A stretch of 11,052 nucleotides of DNA from Sulfuricurvum sp. (GCA_022729835.1 DZBC01000047.1:1-11052); one strand, 5' to 3'; shown: positions 1 to 6,681, numbered from the stretch's first letter. A program made the numbers and translations. The notes: generated by a model from the letters alone, not told the origin.

Positions 1-339
1 CGTGGCGATGATCTGCGCTTCGTTGTAGGGTTTGGTCAGGTAGCCTGCAGCATGCGCGGCCACCGCGTAATCGACCATTTCGCCCTCCAGATGCGCCGAG
101 AGAAAAACGATTTTGCTCTCGACTGCGCGGCTGATGGCAAGCGCGGCCTCCGCGCCGCTCTGAGGCCCGCGCAGCATCACGTCCATAAAGATGATGTCGG
201 GTTTAAGCGCGATCGCGCGCTCGATCGCCTCTTTGGCGTTGTCGATGATACACAGTACCTCTGCGCCGCTTTGCTCGATGATGGCTTTGAGATACTCTGC
301 GGCAATGAGCTCGTCTTCGACGATGATGACTTTAGACAT
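1..339 (-). CDS. Response regulator receiver domain protein (3' end outside window)
   Basis: The visible 113 residues form a CheY-like receiver domain, which accepts phosphate from a partner kinase in the cytoplasm. Seen: the acidic pair E8-D9 in MSKVIIVEDE, the phosphoacceptor D53 in FMDVML, the switch residue S81 in FLSAH and the conserved lysine K103 in LTKPY. The stretch after D53 (LRGPQSG) resembles regulators that pair with HisKA_2 kinases. The ATG at 339 lies inside the end of the upstream kinase gene (8-bp overlap, ATGTCTAA), which points to translational coupling and to that kinase as the cognate partner. The gene leaves the window, so it cannot be told whether it is a stand-alone receiver or carries an output domain such as an RNA- or DNA-binding module. 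Confidence 0.93.
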   Translation of the reverse strand, partial: MSKVIIVEDELIAAEYLKAIIEQSGAEVLCIIDNAKEAIERAIALKPDIIFMDVMLRGPQSGAEAALAISRAVESKIVFLSAHLEGEMVDYAVAAHAAGYLTKPYNEAQIIAT

Positions 340-1468
340 ATTCAAACTCCAGCGTGTAGTGTAAGCCAGCTTCGCGCTGCACTTCAAGGTGGCCGCCAAG
401 CTGTTTGGCGGCGAGACTTATAAGGGTAAAGCCCAGCGATTTGGCGTTTTGCAGCCTTTGTGTGTCGCAGCCCTCTCCGTTGTCACCGTAGTGAAACACG
501 CACGCGCTGTCCTTACATGTAAGGGAAATCATAATAGCCCCTTTATGCGTTTCAAAGGCGTATTTTAACGAATTGGTGATGAGTTCGTTGGTAATGATCC
601 CCAGTTGCAGCATGATCTGCAACGGCAGCCGCACACCGTGGCACTCAATCTCAAAGCGTACGCCGCTAGCGCTGTAGAGGCCGCGCAGCAGCTCGCCCAG
701 ACGCGTGAAGTACTTTTGGGTGTCGATGAGGGCAAAGTCGTCGTTTTGGTAGAGCATCTCATGTACCATGCCCATCGCATCGATGCGACTTTTACTCTCT
801 TGGAGCGCTGTTTTGGCGGCAGGATCGCCGCGCAGGGCTTGGAGGGCGAGCATGGAGGCGATGACGTTGAGGTTGTTTTTGACGCGGTGGTGTACTTCGC
901 CCAGCAGCAACGATTTTTGGCGGCTGGAGGCATCGAGCGCGTCGAAGGTTTTGATGATAAAGTGATGATAGAGGATGCCAAAAAGGTAGATGATCACCGC
1001 CGCGTAGAGCAGGTTGAAGAGTGCCTGGGGGTTGTGGGCGATGGGGTTGTCCGGGTTGGTGAGGTGCTCAGCGTAGAGCATGGCGGCAAGCAGCGCTGCG
1101 AGTGTCGCGATAATCAGCAAGGTGTGGCGCAGACGCAAAAAGAGCAGCGTCGAGAGCGGCAGCAACAAGATAAAGACGACCGACATGGTGGCGAAACGGT
1201 TGAGTGCGATGAGCGAGAGCAGTGAGAACGCGGTGATAAGTAGAAAAATCCACGCCGAAAGGGTAACGTTACGCCTTACATGTAAGTGCCACAGCGACAC
1301 GCCAAGCGCGATGGCCGCCGCGCCTTCGATGAGGGCGTTGGTGTTACGGAGTAGATAGAGATCGATCGGCAAGGCCAGTAGGTTGATGGCGATGACGAGT
1401 TGGTGAAAACGCTCTAAGAGGCGTTGCTTGGGTTGATTGACGCTTATGGCTGTTTGATTAGCGCCCAT
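332..1468 (-). CDS. Membrane sensor histidine kinase, HisKA_2 type, six TM segments
   Basis: Inner-membrane sensor kinase of 378 residues that should autophosphorylate and pass phosphate to the overlapping response regulator. Six hydrophobic segments are visible at about 24-40, 45-62, 70-89, 95-112, 115-133 and 150-172, with no large periplasmic domain, so the signal may be sensed within the membrane. The HisKA_2 dimerisation helix follows with EVHHRVKNNLN at 191-201; H194 is the likely phosphorylated histidine. The ATPase domain shows the N box ITNELITNSLKYAF (292-305), the G1 box GDNGEG (328-333) and a second glycine motif at SLGFTL (344-349). An upstream ATG at 1525 is open, but the ATG at 1468 has an AGGAG Shine-Dalgarno just before it, and a likely -10 box lies between the two, so 1468 is preferred. 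The ligand is unknown. Confidence 0.92.
   Translation of the reverse strand: MGANQTAISVNQPKQRLLERFHQLVIAINLLALPIDLYLLRNTNALIEGAAAIALGVSLWHLHVRRNVTLSAWIFLLITAFSLLSLIALNRFATMSVVFILLLPLSTLLFLRLRHTLLIIATLAALLAAMLYAEHLTNPDNPIAHNPQALFNLLYAAVIIYLFGILYHHFIIKTFDALDASSRQKSLLLGEVHHRVKNNLNVIASMLALQALRGDPAAKTALQESKSRIDAMGMVHEMLYQNDDFALIDTQKYFTRLGELLRGLYSASGVRFEIECHGVRLPLQIMLQLGIITNELITNSLKYAFETHKGAIMISLTCKDSACVFHYGDNGEGCDTQRLQNAKSLGFTLISLAAKQLGGHLEVQREAGLHYTLEFEYV
513..522. repeat. TTACATGTAA palindrome
   Basis: An exact copy in the kinase gene, read in a different frame as Leu-Thr-Cys-Lys. With flanking bases the dyad extends to CCTTACATGTAAGG. Confidence 0.85.
1276..1285. repeat. TTACATGTAA palindrome
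   Basis: An exact copy in the membrane part of the kinase gene, read as Leu-His-Val. Confidence 0.85.
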
Positions 1469-1495
1469 CGCCAACTCCTGCAAAAAATGTGTGTG

Positions 1496-1501
1496 ATTGT
1501 A
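1496..1501 (-). promoter_or_regulatory. Putative -10 box for the kinase/regulator operon
   Basis: Read on the minus strand this is TACAAT, about 28 bases before the preferred kinase start. No good -35 is visible, which is usual in Campylobacterota, where sigma-70 promoters depend mainly on the -10 region. If used, transcription would begin near 1489, excluding the longer upstream start. Confidence 0.4.
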
Positions 1502-1596
1502 ACATAGTCGCTGAAAGCAAAGCATTATCGGCGTTCATAGGGGGCATCTATCATCCGGAAATGGGTGCGAGGAGCGGGAGATCAGTGAGTGCGATG

Positions 1597-1622
1597 TTTT
1601 GTACTTGACAATAAGTACAAAA
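1597..1622 (+). promoter_or_regulatory. Perfect 10-bp inverted repeat, operator-like, at ATPase promoter
   Basis: The left arm TTTTGTACTT (1597-1606) and right arm AAGTACAAAA (1613-1622) are perfect reverse complements separated by the 6 bases GACAAT. The repeat contains the -35 hexamer TTGACA of the promoter for the first ATPase, so a protein bound here would block transcription. No regulator gene is adjacent; control by the ATPase itself or by a distant repressor is an inference. It is too early in the transcript, and lacks a downstream T run, to be a terminator. Confidence 0.65.
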
Positions 1623-1633
1623 GTTTATAAAAT
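1605..1633 (+). promoter_or_regulatory. Sigma-70-like promoter of the first ATPase gene
   Basis: A consensus -35 TTGACA (1605-1610) is followed after 17 bases by TAAAAT (1628-1633, five of six matches to TATAAT). This predicts a start near 1640 and a short leader of about 18 bases. The perfect -35 is unusual for this phylum and fits an acquired gene bringing its own promoter. Confidence 0.7.
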
Positions 1634-1657
1634 AGGTTTTATTAATAAGGACTAACT

Positions 1658-2941
1658 ATGAGAGAAATATTCCGCCGTATTATCATCGATTTTCAAGAAC
1701 GTACTTTACGCCACACTATCAAACGTGATATTGAGATTCCTACATTTAGCGAAAAGATTATCACCCTTATAGGCGTACGCCGCTGTGGTAAGACCTCGAT
1801 TCTCTATAAAATGATCGAAGAGCTCAGAGCGCGTGTTGATGCTAAAAATATCGTGTATGTCAATTTTGAAGATGACCGTTTGATGGGAACGACAGTCGGT
1901 GATTTGGACGATGTTATTGAAGGCTATTTCGAGCTTTACCCTGAAAAAAGAGATGAAAAAATCTATCTCTTTGTCGATGAAGTGCAAAACATTCCCAGAT
2001 GGGAAGTGTTTATCCGTCGCATTTACGATACGCTCAATGTTCAAATCGTTATCACCGGCTCCTCTTCAAAACTTCTAAGCAGTGAAATAGCAACATCGCT
2101 GCGGGGGCGAACGCTCACATATGAGATCTTTCCGTTTTCTTTTAAGGAATATCTGCGTTTTAAAAATATTACGGTCAATCTCGATTCGTCAAAATCATTG
2201 AGTTTTATTAAACACCATTTTGAAGAGTATCTTCTCTGTGGCGGTTTTCCTGAAACAATTGGGCATGATGGGCCGATGCAAAAAAGAATTTTGAGCGATT
2301 ACGTCAATCTGATTGTCTATAAAGATTTAATTGAACGTTACGGCATTACCAATACCGCTCTTTTAAAACATTTGATTAAATATGCATTCGTCAATATGGC
2401 AACCTCGGTAAGTATCACCAAACTTTTTAATGATTTTAAGTCTAATGGCTTCAAACTCGGCAAAGAGACCCTGTTTGATTATTTTGGATATTTGGAAGAG
2501 GCGTATGCTATTTTTAGCGTTCCGATTTTTAGAAGCTCCGTACGAGAAGAGCAGCGTAATCCAAAAAAAATCTATGCGATTGATAACGGACTTAGAGCAG
2601 TCTATGATGCCTCATTTTCACCTGATTACTCCAAGCTCTATGAAAATCTCGTCTTTTTGGCGCTCAGATCCAAAACGAATGAGGTCTATTACATCAAAGA
2701 GCGTCAGGAAATCGATTTTTACTGTATCATCAACGGTGAAAAACAACTCATCAATGTCAGTGTAGACATCAGTAATCCAAGCACCTTTGAACGTGAAATC
2801 AACTCACTTGCTGAGGGGATGGAGTTCATAGGGGTCCATAAGGGCATTCTGATCACAAAAGAGCGTGAAGGTTCCATGAGCGTAGGAGATAAAATAGTAC
2901 ATTTTATCCCCCTTTGGAAATGGCTGTTAACGCGTAATTAA
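1658..2941 (+). CDS. AAA ATPase with DUF4143 C-terminal region (COG1373 type)
   Basis: A 427-residue predicted ATPase. The N-terminal AAA_14-type domain has the Walker A GVRRCGKTS (39-47), Walker B YLFVDE (103-108), a sensor-like TGSSS (133-137) and possible arginine-finger residues in SLRGR (147-151). YLLCGGFPE (191-199) is typical of the family. The C-terminal DUF4143 part has a restriction-endonuclease-like arrangement: E329 in YENLVF, EIDF (351-354), then INVSVD (365-370), where the usual catalytic lysine of an ExK motif is absent, so nuclease activity is unlikely. An AAGGA Shine-Dalgarno sits 7 bases before the ATG. The family is widespread, patchily distributed and of unproven function. 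The gene is AT-richer than the kinase region, lacks the local TTACATGTAA motif, and faces a second, distinct family member at 3415-4608. Confidence 0.9.
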   Translation: MREIFRRIIIDFQERTLRHTIKRDIEIPTFSEKIITLIGVRRCGKTSILYKMIEELRARVDAKNIVYVNFEDDRLMGTTVGDLDDVIEGYFELYPEKRDEKIYLFVDEVQNIPRWEVFIRRIYDTLNVQIVITGSSSKLLSSEIATSLRGRTLTYEIFPFSFKEYLRFKNITVNLDSSKSLSFIKHHFEEYLLCGGFPETIGHDGPMQKRILSDYVNLIVYKDLIERYGITNTALLKHLIKYAFVNMATSVSITKLFNDFKSNGFKLGKETLFDYFGYLEEAYAIFSVPIFRSSVREEQRNPKKIYAIDNGLRAVYDASFSPDYSKLYENLVFLALRSKTNEVYYIKERQEIDFYCIINGEKQLINVSVDISNPSTFEREINSLAEGMEFIGVHKGILITKEREGSMSVGDKIVHFIPLWKWLLTRN

Positions 2942-2984
2942 TGATTGCGTCTTGTGTCGCATAAGCCGATTTTTGGCGTGTTTG

Positions 2985-3364
2985 TCACGCTTGCTCCGCT
3001 GAAAATGTGTAGACCGACATGACTGCGAGCAGAAATTTCATGATGGCCTCTTTTGCGGTCAGTTTGATCTGTTCGTTGAGACGTTTGGACTTTTTGATGG
3101 CTTTTAGCAGCTCCCCATCAGCATGAACAGTGCGCCGATGTCTTCAAGCACCTCTTGGTTGAAGTGCTTTAAAATGGTTTCGCTCATATTTTTTTCGTTG
3201 AGTGACATGGGTAGGTTGTGGTAGCTTGCAAGAAAGCCAAGCAGGTGTATGGGCATGGCGGAGAGCGTGTTGACAACGTTTTCGAACCGCTCTCTAAGAT
3301 CACCTCTGGCTCCTTTGGTATCAAGCTGGGTAAAGGTGTTTTGGTTGATGGGGGTTGGTTTCAT
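2985..3364 (-). pseudogene. Small conserved-looking hypothetical protein, frameshifted
   Basis: The first part (3364 down to about 3115) begins MKPTPINQNTFTQLDT, with AAGGA before the ATG, and runs through NKNMSETI-like soluble sequence to GALFMLMG, where the frame soon reaches a stop at 3104-3106. A continuous coding-like tail continues in the next frame to a TGA at 2985-2987 (GELLKAIKKSKRLNEQIKL, then KEAIMKFLLAVMSVYTFSAEQA). Adding one G to the GGGG run at 3113-3116 joins both parts into one protein of about 126 residues. It is hydrophilic and probably helical, with a mildly hydrophobic helix near the C terminus (MKFLLAVMSVY). I do not recognise the family. It lies 50 bp downstream of the second ATPase on the same strand. 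It may be a genuine pseudogene or a sequencing error. Confidence 0.72.
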
Positions 3365-3414
3365 GAATGCGTATCCTTTGTTGCAAACTTTGCTATTTTT
3401 CTGCTTTTTTGACC

Positions 3415-4608
3415 TTAATACACAAACCCAAAAAGCCACAGTGGGATTTTATTGCCACTTCCTATCTCGATATCATCTACTACCACAAAACTGTTTGGTA
3501 TATCTCTTATCTGCTCATAGCCTTTGCTTTTACCACTTATTTCTACTGTATATTTTTTATCTACCACGAAGTCACCTTGTTTGGAAATATTGAGTGTGTA
3601 TTTGTGGCTTACTTGATTGGCAAAAAATGTCTCTCTAATTGTCCCTATCTCGCAACTTCCACAGTATGCAAACAAAAGATTGGTATTGTTTAGATAGATT
3701 TTGGCAGCTTTTTGCACTTTTTTGAGTCCATTTACATTTTCATCAACCATAAGTAACATTTGCCCATCATGCAGATAAGATAGATAGTCATAGAGTTTTA
3801 CCCTGCTTATCTCGGCTAATGCGGCTATTTTTGTGTAGTTTACTTCAAAAGGTTTGCTTTCGCATATTACCTCAAGAAGCTTTTTGAGTTTGTAAGTGTA
3901 TTTTTGCTCAATGAGACCCAAAGATGTCAAATCCAAATCAATAGTGAGATTGATAGTGTTGAGTAGGTTTTGATAATACGATGTTTGCTTGTCAAAATAA
4001 AATGGATAATAGCCCACTTCAAGATACTCTTTGAACTCTTTTACGATATTGATGTTGTCTATTGCCAAATTCTCAATAATCTGGATATGGTTTTGTAAAA
4101 TATCTTTTATATCAAATGCTTCCAAGACCATTTTGTGCTTAAACTCCAAGTACTCCCTAAAAGAAAAACCATTTAGATTATAAAGTGTGACTCTTCTACT
4201 TAAGTCACTTTTTGCATTTAAAATAGAAGTGGCACTACTGCTTGTAAATATCACTTTTATTTCAAAGAGATCATAAATTGTTTTGAGGTTTGAACTAAAA
4301 TCTTCATATCGGTGCACTTCATCCAAGAGCAGATATTCCCCGCCCTCCTGCGCATACTCTTCGACCAAATCAATCAAATCAACGCCGCTCAAAAAAGGGT
4401 AATCAAGTGAAATATAAAGTGCTTTTTTGTTGTGAAGCTCCAACTCTTTGAGGTATTGAAACAGAAGAGTTGTTTTTCCTACGCCTCTAGCGCCAAAGAG
4501 TCCCACCATCTTATCATCAAAGTTTATGGTGCTGTAAATGTACCTTTTATACCCTATTTTAAAAGATTTTTTGAGTCGTTCCTGGTATTTTCTTAGATTT
4601 GAAAGCAT
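3415..4608 (-). CDS. Second AAA ATPase with DUF4143-like C-terminus (COG1373 type)
   Basis: A 397-residue ATPase of the same broad family as the gene at 1658 but clearly divergent. Seen: Walker A GARGVGKTT (39-47), Walker B YLLLDE (92-97) followed by VHRYEDF, a sensor-like TSSSATS (122-128), a paired arginine RR (138-139), and FSFREYLEF (148-156), which matches FSFKEYLRF in the other ATPase. The C-terminal nuclease-like core has E326, GDFVV (345-349) and VEISGKSKG (355-363), so an acidic residue plus lysine (E356, K360) is retained, unlike in the first ATPase. The ATG is preceded by AGAGG at suitable spacing. It is the most AT-rich gene here, suggesting horizontal acquisition. The biological role of the family is not established. 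Confidence 0.9.
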   Translation of the reverse strand: MLSNLRKYQERLKKSFKIGYKRYIYSTINFDDKMVGLFGARGVGKTTLLFQYLKELELHNKKALYISLDYPFLSGVDLIDLVEEYAQEGGEYLLLDEVHRYEDFSSNLKTIYDLFEIKVIFTSSSATSILNAKSDLSRRVTLYNLNGFSFREYLEFKHKMVLEAFDIKDILQNHIQIIENLAIDNINIVKEFKEYLEVGYYPFYFDKQTSYYQNLLNTINLTIDLDLTSLGLIEQKYTYKLKKLLEVICESKPFEVNYTKIAALAEISRVKLYDYLSYLHDGQMLLMVDENVNGLKKVQKAAKIYLNNTNLLFAYCGSCEIGTIRETFFANQVSHKYTLNISKQGDFVVDKKYTVEISGKSKGYEQIRDIPNSFVVVDDIEIGSGNKIPLWLFGFVY

Positions 4609-4630
4609 TTGAAACCTCTTTTAAATACAC

Positions 4631-4654
4631 TGTAAATGTATATAGTCGTTTACA
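4631..4654 (-). promoter_or_regulatory. Inverted repeat and -10 region upstream of the second ATPase
   Basis: TGTAAA (4631-4636) and TTTACA (4649-4654) form a perfect 6-bp inverted repeat with a 12-base spacer. Within it, on the minus strand, lies TATACA (4642-4637), a plausible -10 that would start transcription near 4630, about 22 bases before the ATG. An overlapping imperfect dyad ATACA/TGTAT (4625-4629 and 4637-4641) is also present. The placement parallels the dyad at the first ATPase promoter, but the sequence differs. Confidence 0.45.
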
Positions 4655-4659
4655 ATAAT

Positions 4660-5003
4660 AATGCGTTTTTACTTCGTATAAGCCTATGAACGTTTACACT
4701 CAAAAGATTTTACTATCCTTTTGACTCTTGACTCTTGACTCTTGACTTTGAAGAAGCGTCCTTGCGTCTTATTGACAGCTTTGCACAAAGTGTACAAACT
4801 TAGCTTTAAATAGATCCGTATCAAATGATTGGGCATGCTTGTTGATGGATTGGGCGGTTTCAAACCGTGAAACACAAATGCCTTTGCACACTGCATATGA
4901 TCGATAATCACCTCGCGTCTCTCCAACTTGGTGAATTCCTCGCTGTTGAAATATGCACTTTTTCTATGATACTCCCGCTGATTCTCTGATTTCTAATGCA
5001 TAT
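4660..5003. other. Gene-poor stretch with coding-like debris
   Basis: No convincing gene. On the minus strand an open frame from about 4992 to 4684 lacks an ATG start at a sensible place (a TTG at 4926 is possible) and reads through the heptamer array, giving a low-complexity tail. A second frame over 4790-4960 is also open for about 60 codons. The mix of frames suggests either a decayed gene or chance openness. Nothing here matches a tRNA, a terminator with a T run, or a known small RNA by eye. Confidence 0.4.
4721..4748. repeat. Tandem heptamer array (TTGACTC, four units)
   Basis: Three exact copies of TTGACTC (4721-4727, 4728-4734, 4735-4741) are followed by TTGACTT (4742-4748). Such seven-base tandem repeats can change copy number by polymerase slippage. 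It lies between the second ATPase promoter and the glycosyltransferase genes, outside any confident gene. Confidence 0.9.
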
Positions 5004-5729
5004 TCAGGGTTTATACTTTTTGAAAAAGTAGCGTGCCGAGCGCAGATGGATCAGCAAAAGCTTGAGGCTTTTGGATGAGCCTCTGCGGTGTTCGTGGGTG
5101 ATGGTGCAGTGCGGGTAGATGACGGTTTGGCCTAGCGCTTTGGCGCGGATGAAGAGGTCGATGTCTTCCATATAAAGAAAAAAACGCTCATCGAATCCTC
5201 TGAGTTTTGCAAAAATCTCACTGCGTAGCCCCAGAAAGCTGCCGTGCGCGAAGGGAATGGGGGTAATCTCTTTAAAGTCCTGCGGTTTGCCCCTTAGATG
5301 CCCGAACAGACGCCGTTTGAGGAGACCCAAAGGTGTAGGGATTGGGCGGATGAAGTGCTGGGGCGTGCCGTCTAGGTTGATCAGAGCTGGGGTGGCAAGG
5401 ACTACATCGCTTTGAGCATGAAGCCATCGGGCAAAGTCCAAAACGGCTTCCCCCTCAAAACGGGTGTCGGGGTTGATGAGCAGATGCACGTCGCTTGGAT
5501 GGGTGCGTGCGGCAAAGGCGCGGTTATGCCCCGCACCGAAGCCGATATTGCGCGGTTCGTGTAGATAGCGGGCACCGTAGCGAAGGCAGAGCGCTTGGTG
5601 CTCTGGCAGGGGTGAATTGTCCCAAACGATCAGCTCTTTGTCGCATGCAATGGAGGCAAAGCTCTCCAAAACCCGCTCCAAGGTGGCCGGGGATTCGCGG
5701 TAGAGGACGATGGAGCCGCTGATACGCAC
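5004..5729 (-). CDS. Glycosyltransferase family 2, rhamnosyltransferase-like
   Basis: A 241-residue cytoplasmic or membrane-associated transferase that should move a sugar from a nucleotide donor to a growing surface glycan. Seen: an N-terminal Rossmann-like strand SIVLYRE, NIGFGAGHNRA (61-71), the metal/nucleotide motif LLINPDTR (83-90), GSFLGLR (163-169) and YMEDIDLFIRAKALG (186-200). This combination is typical of WbbL-like rhamnosyltransferases, though donor and linkage cannot be read from sequence. The start chosen is GTG at 5729, because AAGGA lies 6 bases before it and the upstream frame would intrude into the previous gene. It begins 1 bp after the stop of the preceding glycosyltransferase, so the two are almost certainly one operon. 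It is the last clear gene of that operon. Confidence 0.9.
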   Translation of the reverse strand: MRISGSIVLYRESPATLERVLESFASIACDKELIVWDNSPLPEHQALCLRYGARYLHEPRNIGFGAGHNRAFAARTHPSDVHLLINPDTRFEGEAVLDFARWLHAQSDVVLATPALINLDGTPQHFIRPIPTPLGLLKRRLFGHLRGKPQDFKEITPIPFAHGSFLGLRSEIFAKLRGFDERFFLYMEDIDLFIRAKALGQTVIYPHCTITHEHRRGSSKSLKLLLIHLRSARYFFKKYKP

Positions 5730-5730
5730 G

Positions 5731-6681
5731 CTAGATCCTTGAGAGCAGGCCAAGGTTGCGAACAAGGCCGTTTTTGAAGAGCTGATGGCGAATGAGCGTG
5801 ATACGGCGCTGGAGCCATAACTGTGATTTGAGTGTCGTGAAGGCTTCGAGCATGGCGATGTGGTGCGGCTCTAGGCGGTCGCGGTAGCGCTCTAAAAAGG
5901 CTTCGGCTTGTTTGAGGTTATGGTTGAGGTGTTTGATGTAGAGCTCGTCTGAGGTTGTAATGCTGTAGATTTTTTTTCGGATCGATCCTAGCGTATAGTG
6001 TTTGGCTCCCGTATCGTTCAAGCTGTGTTGACGGTAGAGCATCGTCTGTTCTTTGAGCGGCACAATGGTGCCAAACGCCGAAGCTATCAGCGCGATCCAC
6101 CAGTCATGCATAATGCATTCACCCGGTACTGGAAGCGCCAGATCGGCCAGGGAGCGATTGATCATCATGGTGCATCCGGTGACGGTGTTGTGCATGAGCA
6201 GGCGGTTTAGGCTCTTTTTGTCGGGGTCGATGTGCTCAAAGCGCCAAAAAGAGGGGTCGATTACATGTAAACGTTCATTTACGACGCTCAAGTCGGTATG
6301 AACCAGTAGCGGCATATGCTGCGGCGCGCGTCGAGCAGTAGCAAGGGTGTGTTCTATCTTTGTGTCGCGCCAAACGTCGTCTTGGTCGCAAAACATGAAG
6401 AGATCGACCCGTGTATGCTCAAGGCCATAGCGCAGCAACGTAGCAAAACTTTGGCGTACGCCGCAGTTTGGCGTGTGGGGCAACAGCGTTACATGTAAGC
6501 TTGTTTGCTTAACAAAAGCCTCTAAAATGGATGTCGTTTGATCGGTTGAACCGTCATCACGGATGATCAGATGAAAAGTGTTGTAGGTTTGATGCTCCAG
6601 CGAATCGATCAACTCTTGTAGATGAGATGCGCCGTTGTAGGTTGAGAGAAACACTGCGATGTTATGCGGGGTTGTGGACAA
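5731..6681 (-). CDS. Glycosyltransferase family 2, rhamnosyltransferase-like
   Basis: A 316-residue GT-A fold glycosyltransferase. Seen: FLSTYNG (11-17), the donor-binding RDDGST (41-46), the metal-binding CDQDDVW (98-104), HTDLSVVNE (128-136), NTVTGCTMM (165-173), HDWW (192-195) and YRQH (216-219). This set is characteristic of enzymes annotated as rhamnosyltransferases of O-antigen or exopolysaccharide pathways; the actual sugar is not determinable. The start is taken as TTG at 6681, which has AAGGAG six bases upstream and places the first beta strand directly after it; a longer reading from TTG 6708 lacks such a site. The C-terminal region (about 230-316) is helical and basic, perhaps membrane-attaching. 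It heads a two-gene operon with the following transferase and contains two exact TTACATGTAA palindromes. Confidence 0.9.
   Translation of the reverse strand: MSTTPHNIAVFLSTYNGASHLQELIDSLEHQTYNTFHLIIRDDGSTDQTTSILEAFVKQTSLHVTLLPHTPNCGVRQSFATLLRYGLEHTRVDLFMFCDQDDVWRDTKIEHTLATARRAPQHMPLLVHTDLSVVNERLHVIDPSFWRFEHIDPDKKSLNRLLMHNTVTGCTMMINRSLADLALPVPGECIMHDWWIALIASAFGTIVPLKEQTMLYRQHSLNDTGAKHYTLGSIRKKIYSITTSDELYIKHLNHNLKQAEAFLERYRDRLEPHHIAMLEAFTTLKSQLWLQRRITLIRHQLFKNGLVRNLGLLSRI
6261..6270. repeat. TTACATGTAA palindrome
   Basis: An exact 10-bp palindrome inside the glycosyltransferase gene, read as Leu-His-Val (TTA CAT GTA) in frame. It is one of four exact copies in the window. Confidence 0.85.
6489..6498. 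repeat. TTACATGTAA palindrome
   Basis: An exact copy inside the same glycosyltransferase, again read as Leu-His-Val, only 228 bp from the previous one. Confidence 0.85.

Noticed and set aside
52..423. Open frame of about 123 codons on the plus strand
   Set aside because: It covers the opposite strand of the response regulator and kinase end, whose motifs are unmistakable.
605..1225. Open frame of about 206 codons on the plus strand
   Set aside because: It lies antisense to the kinase, is rich in Glu, Gln, Val and Arg typical of antisense readings of GC-rich genes, and has no ribosome site.
2976..2990. Hairpin GCGTG/CACGC as a terminator between the first ATPase and the broken gene
   Set aside because: Only five base pairs, and no T run follows on either strand.
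3249..3693. Plus-strand frames opposite the broken gene and second ATPase
   Set aside because: They are rich in Phe, Tyr, Cys and Leu, as expected from reading the antisense of AT-rich coding DNA, and have no start signals.
1597..4660. Toxin-antitoxin or restriction system
   Set aside because: No small antitoxin with a DNA-binding motif, no methylase and no specificity subunit are visible; the ATPases alone do not justify the call.
4684..4926. 80-codon minus-strand frame starting at TTG
   Set aside because: It runs through the heptamer array into a low-complexity tail, and the frame is open upstream without a proper start; kept only as coding-like debris.
5014..5030. Palindrome TACTTTTT/AAAAAGTA as a terminator
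   Set aside because: It is inside the end of the glycosyltransferase gene (encoding YFFKKY), has almost no loop and no GC stem.
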